The notes beneath the pieces were generated by a model, which searched no databases, had not been told where the DNA came from, and saw nothing but the letters and a program-made list of their open reading frames with translations. This document shows, one piece after another, positions 52,667 to 61,224 of a stretch of 64,000 nt of DNA (its first letter is position 1; every line of letters begins with the position of its first letter). Position numbers and translations under genes: made by a program. This stretch comes from Pleurocapsa sp. FMAR1 (lineage in GTDB: Bacteria > Cyanobacteriota > Cyanobacteriia > Cyanobacteriales > Xenococcaceae), in assembly GCF_963665995.1 (NCBI RefSeq), contig NZ_OY762512.1, forward strand, positions 3,472,001 through 3,536,000, read 5' to 3'.

Positions 52667-54058
52667 TTAGAGCTTAGAGCTATTTAATTGAGTCTGATTC
52701 CGCTGTGGATCGCCTAGATACCAGTGGTTTTCTTGAGCCAAACTAAGACTATTGGGTATTAATTCCCGCGTCTGAACTAGCTCGTTTAACAACTTGTCCT
52801 GCTGTTGGCGAAAATATTCTATCTGATGACCATAGTTAATGATAGTGAAATAAACTTTACCGCGTTGCGATCGCCCAGCAAGTCCTTCGGTAGGAATAAC
52901 ACCAGCTAAGGCACTCACATTATCTAGTGTCCCCGTTTTGATAGTTGTGCCAGTGGGTAAACCTCGATTCTTCACCGTGCCGACAATATCTCTACCTGCG
53001 GTGGGAAATAAGTCTGTGGCACTAAAAGAATATTTCTCAAGTAATCTATCAATAGTCATTAACATCTTGCAGATGGCGCGGGGCGAAATACGATTTTCTT
53101 CCCCTAACCCTGAACCATTAACTAAGTAAATTTCTGTGCTTGGAAAGCTAGCTATATCGGCGGCAGCTTGAGCAACTTTATTCGCCCCACCAGCTAAATC
53201 GGCTAATATCTGTGCCATCTGATTATTACTGTAGATGTTCATTTGTCTGAGAATCTCTGCTAGAGGCAAAGACTGGTGAGTAATTAGTAACTCAGCATCT
53301 GATGGCACTTTTTTAATTGCCTTAACCTTACCTGCGATCGCAATTTCTGGCTGTTTTGTTCCTGGTGGCATTTGCAGATATTGCTCAGTAGCTTCCCCTT
53401 GCCATAACTTTTGATTTAGTGCTTGTTTTAATAATTCTCCTGCCATTTCTGGCTTGTTTTCAAAATTCATATAGAACTTGTTTACCACTAAGATATTGCC
53501 TTGTACCTGACGAATACCTAGTTGATTTAAGGTGTTGCCCAAAGCGATCGCTTCTTCCCAAACAAACAAAGGATCGCCACTTCCTTCAACAATTAAATCT
53601 CCAGTGAGAATACCGTTTTCAACTCCACCTCTACCATAGATATTAGTCATAAACTGATGTTTTGCGCCCCATTTATGCAGTGCAGTAAGAGTAGTGGCAA
53701 TTTTGGTCAACGAAGCCGCAGGAAGTGGCATTTTTCCCTGATTACTAGCTAATGTTGTCCAGTCTGATTGCACCCATACTCCCTGTTGTTCAGGTTTAAT
53801 TCCTTGGGTAGTTAAATTTTGGAGATAAGTTTTAACAATGCTTTGAGTCAATGGATCTTGAGTAATAGTAGGCAGACTAAAAATAACTGAATTTTGCCAA
53901 GGAAACTCTTGCAAAGGCTGCAAGTTTTGCTTAGGTTGCCCAAAGATATTTAGCCAAGCAGCAATCATACTTGAAGTAATTAAATCTAGCATAAATGTGA
54001 TTATCAATAGATAAAAAATGAGCAACCAACCTTGTTGACTAATGGCTTCGCTGTACAA
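52667..54058 (-). CDS. dacB: D-alanyl-D-alanine carboxypeptidase/endopeptidase (PBP4-type, S13)
   Basis: 463 residues. An N-terminal helix (about 9-33, WLLIFYLLIITFMLDLITSS) targets it to the periplasm. The three penicillin-binding motifs are present: SLTK (AASLTKIATTL, about 116), SNN (IYSNNQMAQIL) and KTG (TTIKTGTLDNVSALAG). The S13/PBP4 family trims or cleaves cross-links in peptidoglycan. Its usual large insertion between SxxK and SxN is present but short. The gene is monocistronic and divergent from plsX. Confidence 0.9.
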   Translation of the reverse strand: MYSEAISQQGWLLIFYLLIITFMLDLITSSMIAAWLNIFGQPKQNLQPLQEFPWQNSVIFSLPTITQDPLTQSIVKTYLQNLTTQGIKPEQQGVWVQSDWTTLASNQGKMPLPAASLTKIATTLTALHKWGAKHQFMTNIYGRGGVENGILTGDLIVEGSGDPLFVWEEAIALGNTLNQLGIRQVQGNILVVNKFYMNFENKPEMAGELLKQALNQKLWQGEATEQYLQMPPGTKQPEIAIAGKVKAIKKVPSDAELLITHQSLPLAEILRQMNIYSNNQMAQILADLAGGANKVAQAAADIASFPSTEIYLVNGSGLGEENRISPRAICKMLMTIDRLLEKYSFSATDLFPTAGRDIVGTVKNRGLPTGTTIKTGTLDNVSALAGVIPTEGLAGRSQRGKVYFTIINYGHQIEYFRQQQDKLLNELVQTRELIPNSLSLAQENHWYLGDPQRNQTQLNSSKL

Positions 54059-54261
54059 CTATGACCAATTACCAAAAATCAAAATCATTCCTTCTCCCAT
54101 CAAAAATAAGAACTTTTACAGTTGTAAAGTTAAAATGGCATAAACACAACGTCAACATTTTTTATAATTGTTGGTTAAGTTCTTTAGTTATTTCTCGTAG
54201 ATATTAAAAAGATCTAACCTCAGACTGTTAAAATTTGTGAGGCTTCTATAAAATTGGCTAA

Positions 54262-55320
54262 ATGGTATTAAAGCGCGCAAGAATCGCAGTAGACGCTATG
54301 GGGGGAGATTTCGCCCCTGAAGAAATTGTGGCGGGGGCAGTTCAAGCTTCAGCAGAGCTAGGTTTAGATGTCTTACTAGTGGGAGATGAACAACAAATAA
54401 GCCCGTTACTGAAAAAGTATAACGGCAAGGGAATAGCCCAAGTTGAAGTTGTTCACGCAGAAGATGTGATTGCTATGAAGGAAGAACCCCTAAAAGCGAT
54501 TCGCCGTAAGCCCAAAGCATCGATCAATGTGGCAATGAAATTAGTTAAGCAAAAAAAAGCTGATGCTGTGGTTTCTGCTGGTCATTCAGGGGCAGCAATG
54601 GCATCGGCTCATCTAAAATTAGGTCGCCTACAAGGTATCGAACGTCCTGCTATTGGTGCAGTATTACCTACTATTATTCCTGGTCAATCGGTCATCGTTT
54701 TAGACGTGGGGGCAAACGTAGACAGCAAAGCTAAATATCTAGACCAGTTTGCCTTGATGGGTACAATCTACAGTAGATATGTTTTGGGCAAGGAAGAGCC
54801 GAAAGTAGGATTGCTCAATATTGGCGAAGAGTCTTCTAAGGGCAATGAGTTGGCACTCTCTACCTATAAGTTGCTGTCGAATAATTCCCAGATTCTTTTC
54901 GTGGGAAATGCCGAAGGCAGAGATGTTTTGTCTGGAAATTTTGATATTATCGTTTGCGATGGTTTTGTGGGCAATATTGTTCTCAAGTTTGCTGAAGCAA
55001 TAGGCGAAGTGATGCTGCAAATTATGAAGGAAGAATTACCCCAAGGATTGCACGGTAAGATGGGAACAGCTTTACTCAAGCCCAATCTAAAAAATATTAA
55101 ACGTCGAATAGATCGCGCCGAACATGGTGGAGGGTTACTGTTTGGCGTAGCGGGAATCTGCATTATCAGTCACGGTAGCTCTCGTCGAGGGTCAATGTTT
55201 AGTGCGATTCGCTTGGCAAAAGAGGCAATAGATAATGATGTATTAGCCAAGATAAAAGCTTACAATAACCAAAGAATTGAAGAAGAGACAAATTATACAG
55301 AAGCAGCTTCTGCTAAATAA
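54262..55320 (+). CDS. plsX: Phosphate acyltransferase PlsX
   Basis: 352 residues. RIAVDAMGGDFAPEEIVAGA opens the protein, the diagnostic opening of PlsX. ADAVVSAGHSGAAMASA, VLDVGANVDSK, LNIGEESSKGNELALSTY and VCDGFVGNIVLKFAE are all conserved. It converts acyl-ACP to acyl-phosphate, feeding PlsY for phosphatidic acid synthesis. It precedes fabH by 46 bp on the same strand, the common plsX-fabH lipid operon. Confidence 0.97.
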   Translation: MVLKRARIAVDAMGGDFAPEEIVAGAVQASAELGLDVLLVGDEQQISPLLKKYNGKGIAQVEVVHAEDVIAMKEEPLKAIRRKPKASINVAMKLVKQKKADAVVSAGHSGAAMASAHLKLGRLQGIERPAIGAVLPTIIPGQSVIVLDVGANVDSKAKYLDQFALMGTIYSRYVLGKEEPKVGLLNIGEESSKGNELALSTYKLLSNNSQILFVGNAEGRDVLSGNFDIIVCDGFVGNIVLKFAEAIGEVMLQIMKEELPQGLHGKMGTALLKPNLKNIKRRIDRAEHGGGLLFGVAGICIISHGSSRRGSMFSAIRLAKEAIDNDVLAKIKAYNNQRIEEETNYTEAASAK

Positions 55321-55366
55321 ATGTATAAATCAATCAATAAGCCCTAATAAATAACGGAGTGGGACA

Positions 55367-56365
55367 TTGAACAATATGGGTGCAGGGATAGCGATTACTG
55401 GATGTGGTTCGGCTGCACCAGAGGCAGTTTTGACTAACGATCATTTGGCGCAGATGGTTGCCACCTCTGACGAATGGATTAATACCAGAACGGGTATGAG
55501 CAATCGTCATATCGCCTCAGCTACCGAATCTCTTAGTCAGCTATCTGCTGTGGCTGCTCAAAATGCGATCGCTATGGCAGGAATTACCGCCACCGATATT
55601 GATTTGATTATTCTGGCTACCTCCACTCCTGATGATCTGTTTGGTAGTGCCTGTAAAATTCAGGGGTTGATTGGGGCAACTAACGCGGTTGCTTTCGATC
55701 TGGGTGCTGCTTGTTCTGGATTTATTTTTGCTTTGATTACAGCTTCTGGGTTTATTCGCGCTGGAGTGTACAAAAATGTTCTGATTATCGGCGCAGATAT
55801 ATTATCTCGTTGGGTAGATTGGTCAGACCGCTCTAGCTGTGTCTTGTTTGGCGATGGTGCGGGGGCAATGGTATGTCAAGGAACTAGTCAAGACGATCGC
55901 CTATTAAGCTTTGGAATGTATAGTAACGGCAGTCAAAATGATTCTCTAAATTTAAATTACTATAGTCAATCTAAACCACTGGTAGAGAATATAACTGCCC
56001 AATACGGTTCATATAAGCCAATAACCATGAATGGTAAAGAAGTTTATCGCTTTGCTGTGGCAAAAGTCCCCGAAGCAATTAGCAAAGCTATGTTTCAAGC
56101 TAACTTAACGGCAGATGATATTGATTGGCTGTTGTTGCATCAGGCAAATCAGCGCATTATGGATGCAGTAGCAAAAAGGCTCAAAATCCCTACAGAAAAG
56201 ATTTTAAGTAATATAGCTGAATATGGTAATACTTCTGCTGCTTCTATTCCTCTTGCATTAGATGCTGCGGTTAGAGATGGTCGAGTTCAGCCAGGACATA
56301 CCATTGCTGCTTCTGGCTTTGGTGCGGGTTTAACCTGGGGTGCTGCTATTTTTAAATGGGGCTAA
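55367..56365 (+). CDS. fabH: Beta-ketoacyl-ACP synthase III
   Basis: 332 residues from a TTG preceded by GGAG (about 55352) with a short spacing; an ATG three codons later is the alternative. The nucleophile Cys116 is in FDLGAACSGFIFAL, the His is in LLHQANQRIMDAV, and the Asn is in EYGNTSAASIPLAL. TSDEWINTRTGMSNRH is the KAS III N-terminal signature. FabH starts fatty-acid synthesis by condensing acetyl-CoA with malonyl-ACP. Operon with plsX; fabD is not adjacent. Confidence 0.97.
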   Translation: MNNMGAGIAITGCGSAAPEAVLTNDHLAQMVATSDEWINTRTGMSNRHIASATESLSQLSAVAAQNAIAMAGITATDIDLIILATSTPDDLFGSACKIQGLIGATNAVAFDLGAACSGFIFALITASGFIRAGVYKNVLIIGADILSRWVDWSDRSSCVLFGDGAGAMVCQGTSQDDRLLSFGMYSNGSQNDSLNLNYYSQSKPLVENITAQYGSYKPITMNGKEVYRFAVAKVPEAISKAMFQANLTADDIDWLLLHQANQRIMDAVAKRLKIPTEKILSNIAEYGNTSAASIPLALDAAVRDGRVQPGHTIAASGFGAGLTWGAAIFKWG

Positions 56366-56496
56366 TTGAGTAAAAAGAGGCTGTGGAAAAAATTATCCTT
56401 TCAATAATTATTTAAGTATTTTTTCTGAAGTTTTTTATAAAACAAAGGATTACTATTAAAAGTATAACAATCAAGTTTTAATAGGAAAAATAAATT

Positions 56497-56583
56497 ATGT
56501 TTATGTTAGCCTTTGCATCATTATTTAGCTTTGTGGGAATAATCGCCATGCTTGAAACTATAGGAAATGAAACAAATTTTTAA
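56497..56583 (+). CDS. Very small membrane ORF (28 aa)
   Basis: An ATG frame of 28 codons encodes MFMLAFASLFSFVGIIAM, then LETIGNETNF. It has one hydrophobic helix and a short polar tail. AGGAA lies about ten bases before the ATG, and a good terminator follows at 56622, so it has the parts of a stand-alone small gene. I recognise no photosystem or NDH small subunit in it. It is between fabH and an IS630 element and may be a novel small protein or chance. Confidence 0.4.
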   Translation: MFMLAFASLFSFVGIIAMLETIGNETNF

Positions 56584-56621
56584 ATTAATATTCTAAATTA
56601 AAATATTATCTAAACTTTGAT

Positions 56622-56658
56622 AAGAAGTCTTTTTTTTAAATTGGGCTTCTTTTTTTTT
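56622..56658 (+). terminator. Terminator after the 28-aa ORF
   Basis: AAGAAGTC (56622-56629) pairs with GGCTTCTT (56644-56651, one G-U), with the loop containing an eight-T run. It is followed by a further run of seven or more T. Confidence 0.65.
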
Positions 56659-56697
56659 GTATAATATTGATTAAAATGTCAGCTAAAAATACTTATA

Positions 56698-57610
56698 TAG
56701 TCATTCTAAATAATTTGCGTATGATTTAAGGATGTCATCCAAAGAAGTACCAGGAGCGGAATAAATACGTCTTTTTTTGAGGATGGCAAAGTCTTGTTCG
56801 ATACGATTAAAATCGGCTGAATAGGGCGGTAAAAACAAAACTTTATGACCCGCTTGTTCGGCAATACGAAATACATCATTTTGCCGATGAAATGCTGCAT
56901 TATCAAGAATAAGAGTAGAGTTCGGATTCAATTCGGGAATGAGATGCTCTTCAAGCCACTGATTAAACCATAAAGCGTTAGTACTTCCTTTAAAAAGAAC
57001 TGGTGCTAATAATTCTTTGCCTCTTTTTCCTGCTATTAAGCTTGTTCTCGTTCCTCTTTTGCCATTGCGCTCGCCATAGGTTTTTTGTCCTCGTTTTGAC
57101 CATCCATATGGGCGATAAACATATTCTTCAAAGCCCGATTCATCCAAGTAAACTAAGTTATTTGAACCATCTAAAACAACAATCTCACGCAAATTTCTCA
57201 GAAAAGCGATTCGTTGACCATGCTTACGTTCACTATATTTCAGAGTTTTTTTTACGAGTCAATTTCATTTGTTTTTGAGCAGATCCAATCGCACTCGTAT
57301 GGACTCCAAAATGTTGCGCCCGCTCTCTCAAAAGAGCGTCTGGATTTTCTTGAATATGTTGGATAAGTGCTTTCCAATCTAGTTTTCGCTTTCTTCCTAG
57401 TTGTGGTGTTGGAGTTAAATTCTTTCTTTGACACCAATCATTCACACACCACAAACTTACCTCATATCTTCTTGATGCTTCTGCCTTTGAGCCTCCCGTC
57501 GCTACAAAGTCAACTACTCGTTTTCGTAAATCTACACTATAAGTCATCTAATAGGATTGATTTTTCAACTCAATCCTATTATTCCATATGTTTCCTATTT
57601 AGAATGACTA
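56698..57610 (-). mobile_element. IS630-family insertion sequence
   Basis: A 913-bp element flanked by the TA target of IS630/Tc1 elements. Its terminal inverted repeats are TAGTCATTCTAAATA (56698-56712) and the exact complement TATTTAGAATGACTA (57596-57610). It encodes a two-frame transposase on the minus strand. A 12-bp-stem hairpin, AATAGGATTGA paired with TCAATCCTATT (57549-57581), sits between the transposase start and the right end. The ends and ORF are otherwise intact, so the insertion looks recent. Confidence 0.9.
56701..57547 (-). CDS. IS630-family transposase, two frames joined at an A8 slip site
   Basis: Frame 1 (57547-57233, 104 aa) is a helix-turn-helix domain: MTYSVDLRKRVVDFVATGGS, then ALLRERAQHFGVHTSAI. 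Frame 2 (open before ATG 57192, to 56701) is the DDE domain, with D in VYLDESGFEEYVYRPYG, D in LILDNAAFHR and E in RIEQDFAILKK. The frames meet at eight A (minus strand; T8 at 57246-57253). Losing one A gives TRKKTLKYSERKHGQR in line with frame 2, restoring a ~281-residue transposase. Slippage at the run is the likely expression route, as in other IS630 elements. Alternatively the run is a simple disabling frameshift. Confidence 0.85.
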
Positions 57611-57619
57611 TACCTACAA

Positions 57620-58315
57620 ATGAGCTTTTTAAACGGGTTAATTAAGTCTGTAGTAATTAGCTTACTTGTCTTTTTGTTTTCCAGTTGCTTAATTGTCGAT
57701 CCTGCTAATGCCAAAAGTATTACTGGCAGCTTTGGTGCAGGTACTATGATTGCAACACCTGATGGGAATGTTGTAATTGAAGACTTACAGCTAGGCGATC
57801 GCGTTATTGGCTACAATTTTAAAACACATCAAAATGAAGAAAATATAGTTGAGCAAATTAAGCAAAAATCTTCTCTAAGTTATTACTTAATCGACAATAA
57901 AACTAAAATTACCTGCGGGAATTTACTGTATATTGCAACTGACACTAATCCTAAAATTATTGGACTACAACAATTAAAACTCGGTAATAAATTATTTTCT
58001 CAAAATCACTCTTTAATAGCCATACAATCAGTAGAGCAAGTTATTAAACCTGTTGATGTTTATCAAGTTATTTTAGATAATCCAGAAGGTGATCTATATG
58101 CAGATAATTTCTTAGTTCATGTCGGCAACAAAATTCCAGCTTTGTTCAAAAGGCAATATATCAATTGTGATCCAGGAACTAAATATTTTAGAAGTTGTAC
58201 AAATATCAACTCTGATACGTTTCCAGGATTTGCTAAAGCTGTAGTCATTTTAATGCTAGGGATAACTGCAATTGGAACGCTGATATCTAAATTAACAATA
58301 GATGATGGCAAATAG
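57620..58315 (+). CDS. Secreted Hint-domain (intein/hedgehog-like) protein
   Basis: 231 residues. A signal peptide (SVVISLLVFLFSSCLI, then ANA-K) leads to a Hint domain at ~35-170: SFGAGTMIATPDGNVVIEDL, then LGDRVIGYN, typical of block A, and a C-terminal strand YADNFLVHVGNKIP. The splice-site position holds Ser (GSFGAG) instead of the usual Cys, and the C-terminal HN is HV, so splicing-type chemistry is doubtful. A ~20-residue helix (FAKAVVILMLGITAIGTLI) ends the protein. The ATG lies only 8 bp from the IS630 right end, so its natural promoter is probably displaced. Its function is unknown. Confidence 0.65.
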   Translation: MSFLNGLIKSVVISLLVFLFSSCLIVDPANAKSITGSFGAGTMIATPDGNVVIEDLQLGDRVIGYNFKTHQNEENIVEQIKQKSSLSYYLIDNKTKITCGNLLYIATDTNPKIIGLQQLKLGNKLFSQNHSLIAIQSVEQVIKPVDVYQVILDNPEGDLYADNFLVHVGNKIPALFKRQYINCDPGTKYFRSCTNINSDTFPGFAKAVVILMLGITAIGTLISKLTIDDGK

Positions 58316-58809
58316 GGAATTGTTACTTCGAGTTGTGCTAAATAATGGTCGATTCTGGTTATTTCGGGTTGTTCAGTTTTTTCTGAAGATAAGTTATTTG
58401 GGGGTGTCTTAACTCATAACTAGAGTAGAAAACAAGCAAAGCGAGAAATTTCTTTTGAGGCTGTGCTAAATTGCCCTCTGAACCTAATAAGGTTTGTATA
58501 ATTATTTTAACGCTATCGATTGCACGGTAATATTTCAACGCTTTTACCTTAATTGAATGGATAGCTTTTTTCTTAGTTTCTCAAAATTGTCCGAACTATT
58601 GCTATTAATCTGTACTAAACAAGTAGTGTTTAACTAGTGTCATTTCGCTTAAGTAGCAAGTAGTGAGTCAAGAGTCCTAAAGAATTGTTAAATGATACTT
58701 CTTCGTATATAGCAAGTTATACTAAATCCGATTAACATAGTTATCAACTTCCTGCCCTCTTAGCTCTGACTTGCTTGCATCATAGTTAACTTTAATTGTT
58801 CCTACTTAC
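58316..58809. other. Intergenic region, possible degraded coding
   Basis: No start-to-stop gene is supported. On the minus strand, 71 codons (58574-58359) are open without a clear start, reading KALKYYRAIDSVKIIIQTLL, then EGNLAQPQKKFLALLVFYSS. I recognise no family. Near 58590-58612 the plus strand (AAAATTGTCCGAACTATTG) resembles the sequence at 30297 encoding the end of the LuxR-type regulator, perhaps by a shared repeat. Confidence 0.35.
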
Positions 58810-59715
58810 TTAAAGTGGAGGGTGATGTTTGAGCCAATGTTGAGCCAGATCCAAACGACGGCAAATCCAAACTCGCTCATGGCTTTGAACGTAATCAATA
58901 AACCGAGCTAGGGCTGCGATACGTCCTGGTTTTCCTGCTAGCCTAGCATGAAGCCCAACTGACATCATTTTAGGTGCGGTTTCGCCTTCAGTGTATAAAA
59001 CATCAAAGGCATCTTTGAGATAGGTATAGAAATCATTACCACTATTAAAACCAGGGGCAACGCAGTACTTCATGTCGTTGTTGTCTAAGGTGTAGGGAAT
59101 TACTAAATGAGGTTTATCTGCTACTTGTACCCAGTAAGGTAAATCGTCATTATAAGCATCAGAGTCATATAAAAATCCACCTTCTTCAACTATTAAACGG
59201 CGAGTATTTAAACTAGGTGCATAACGACAGTACCATCCTACAGGGCGATCGCCTGTAAGTTTTTTAAGAGAAGCTACTGCTTTTTTTATATGTTCTCTTT
59301 CTTCGACTTCATCTAATAAATGATAGCCAATCCACCGCCAACCATGACAGCAAATATCATATCCCGCCTCGACAATTGCCTTTGCTGCTGTGGGATTTCT
59401 TTCTAATGCCAAAGCCGCGCCAAAAATAGTTACCTGAATATCTTTAGCTTTAAACAAGCGCATTAATCGCCAAAATCCTGCCCGACTGCCATACTCATAG
59501 ACAGACTCCACCTGTAAGTCTCGCATTCCCTTGCCCATGCTCGAACCAGGAACTTCTCGAAGATATATTTCTGAAGTATCATCCCCGTCAGGAATTGAAT
59601 ATTCTGAACCTTCTTCATAGTTGAGAACTATTTGCAAAGCTATCCTGGCATCTCCTGGCCATTTTGGATGGGGTGGATTTGCACCATAACCAATCAAATC
59701 TCTGGGATATGACAT
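58810..59715 (-). CDS. puuE: PuuE-type allantoinase (polysaccharide deacetylase fold)
   Basis: 301 residues of the NodB-like carbohydrate esterase 4 superfamily. MSYPRDLIGYGANPPHPKWP at the N-terminus and LNYEEGSEYSIPDGDD are the signatures of PuuE. YEYGSRAGFWRLMRLF, then GYDICCHGWRWIGY and VGWYCRYAPSLNTRRL carry the reshaped metal and substrate sites. The metal-independent PuuE allantoinase opens the allantoin ring in purine catabolism. Partners such as uricase are not in the window. It may also be another amide hydrolase of the fold. Confidence 0.87.
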   Translation of the reverse strand: MSYPRDLIGYGANPPHPKWPGDARIALQIVLNYEEGSEYSIPDGDDTSEIYLREVPGSSMGKGMRDLQVESVYEYGSRAGFWRLMRLFKAKDIQVTIFGAALALERNPTAAKAIVEAGYDICCHGWRWIGYHLLDEVEEREHIKKAVASLKKLTGDRPVGWYCRYAPSLNTRRLIVEEGGFLYDSDAYNDDLPYWVQVADKPHLVIPYTLDNNDMKYCVAPGFNSGNDFYTYLKDAFDVLYTEGETAPKMMSVGLHARLAGKPGRIAALARFIDYVQSHERVWICRRLDLAQHWLKHHPPL

Positions 59716-59810
59716 TTATCATTCAACATTTTATCATTTAACATTTAAGCTAATCATTGATCGCTCTTTAATTTAGAGTACCTGTATACAGTATTCAACA
59801 AAATAAGGCT

Positions 59811-60656
59811 GTGGTGTTGCAAAGATGTTGAATTAATCAAATATTTTTGCCCAACTCATACTTATTAATATACAAACCAATCACTAAATCGTGCATCTGA
59901 GTAATCTTAGAAAAGCAGATTGTTTTTCTCTGTAATATGAGTAATTCTAGTCCTCAAAGTCAGATGCTTTCTTCTCGATCAAGATGACGCTTGTATGTCT
60001 TTAATTTGTCGGTGTAAAATTTGCTGATTCCAAATGGTTGAAGTAGCTTTTTCAACTTGAGAAACATTCGAGCTTGTATTCTTGCCAACACAAAAGCGTG
60101 CGTTTGTTCCTGTTTGGTGCTCAATCCCATGCCAAGGCCATCTTTGGTAAATTTTCTCGCCGACATAGCTTTCTATTTCATCCACTTCTACTTTTTGGAT
60201 TATTACTGTCTATTTTTGTGCTTTTGCCTGCTTCAACCATTTAAGATTAACTTTTTCTAGTTTTGGCTCTTTTTCTTGGTGCCCGCATGTACGCGCACCG
60301 CTTTTTTAAGCTCTTTGATCACTGTATGAGTAGTAATTGAAAGGACTCTGGCAGTATTTCTAATTCCACTGCCATTAACTGCCATTTCCATAATCTTTGG
60401 TTTTACTTCAGGTTTATAGCCATGATTCGTACAATCAGCTATGAAAGTGCCACGAAGACATTATTAATTTTGGCAACGAAGCGCGTTGCTTTCCTTGACC
60501 TGTTTTTCCATTTCTTAGCACATCCGTAGTATTTACAACTAGGACAAGTCACCGCCATCTAAACCGTCATTCAACCAACATCCTCAATTAATATTTTAGG
60601 GAGCAACTACTTTTACATATCTATCTATAGTTGATCAACACTTTGACTACACTACC
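59811..60656 (-). mobile_element. Decayed IS1-family element
   Basis: An ~846-bp element with terminal repeats GGTGTTGCAAAGATGTTGA (59813 onward) and, on the other side, the reverse complement of GGTAGTGTAGTCAAAGTGTTGA (to 60656). It is the parent of the 127-bp MITE at 8755. The transposase is broken by frameshifts and stops. The left part of the minus strand still reads the zinc-finger opening VTCPSCKYYG just inside the element. Confidence 0.85.
59852..60560 (-). pseudogene. IS1-family transposase pseudogene
   Basis: Joining three frames of the minus strand gives the opening MAVTCPSCKYYGCAKKWKNR (zinc finger), then GYKPEVKPKIMEMAVNGSGI (helix-turn-helix), then EVDEIESYVGEKIYQRWPWH and FGISKFYTDKLKTYKRHLDR, and finally KTICFSKITQMHDLVIGLYI near the C-terminus. 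These match IS1 family proteins (DExWxFVGxKxxQRWLWxA, FYTDxWxAYxxxL, MHDxVIG). Stops and shifts near 60440, 60250 and 59990 inactivate it. Confidence 0.8.
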
Positions 60657-60741
60657 CCTCTTCTGAGGCAATGTTTTTGGCGATCGCCTAATTCTTTACG
60701 CAGCACTCGTGAAATTTGTTCTGCTGACCTTTAATCATAAG

Positions 60742-60774
60742 CAAAGTGGCAACTTCGGAAACGGAAGTTGCCAC
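60742..60774. repeat. Inverted repeat
   Basis: AGTGGCAACTTC pairs with GAAGTTGCCACT across a 6-7 bp loop: a perfect 12-bp stem with no T-tract. It lies between the IS1 relic and the small ORF at 60988, in an otherwise featureless AT-rich stretch (60657-60987). Confidence 0.7.
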
Positions 60775-60987
60775 TACTGAAATTATAAACATTTAATTTG
60801 TTGATTAATGTTCTTTATCCAACTTTGCTTAAACTATAAATAGTTTGTCTTAAAGCAGATATATTATCTAAAAGTGCAGTATAAATATTAAATTGTAGCA
60901 ATTGAAAATTTGTGAACACCTATTTTATGCAACTAGCATACAGTAATAACGACAGGTGTTTCCTTCTATCAATTATCAACATTAGCT

Positions 60988-61098
60988 CTAGTTTCTTCCA
61001 GTTCTTACCTCGTTAATTCTTACTGGCACAGGAATAGATTGAGTTTGAACGCTAGCAACCGCTATTAAACTTACTAGCAATAGACAGATTAAAAACAT
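60988..61098 (-). CDS. Small single-helix protein downstream of psbA (36 aa)
   Basis: A 36-codon frame from ATG 61098: MFLICLLLVSLIAVASVQTQ, then SIPVPVRINEVRTGRN. A hydrophobic helix followed by a short basic tail would make a signal-like or single-pass protein. It lies 127 bp after psbA on the same strand, beyond psbA's strong terminator, so it is probably transcribed separately. No family is recognised, and it is not one of the known small PSII subunits. Confidence 0.4.
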   Translation of the reverse strand: MFLICLLLVSLIAVASVQTQSIPVPVRINEVRTGRN

Positions 61099-61158
61099 AA
61101 TGATTATTCTCTTAGTTTAGTATTGGTTTGGGATCGAGATTGGAGTGATATCTTAATT

Positions 61159-61195
61159 AAAAAGCGTCTCTTGTAAATAACAGAGACGCTTTTTT
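61159..61195 (-). terminator. psbA intrinsic terminator
   Basis: AAAAAGCGTCTCT (61159-61171) pairs with AGAGACGCTTTTT (61182-61194): a 13-bp stem with a 10-base loop and T-rich flanks on both strands. It lies 30 bp past the psbA stop and can work in both directions. Confidence 0.9.
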
Positions 61196-61224
61196 CAAAC
61201 CCTAAATCAGGGCTTATTTAATGT

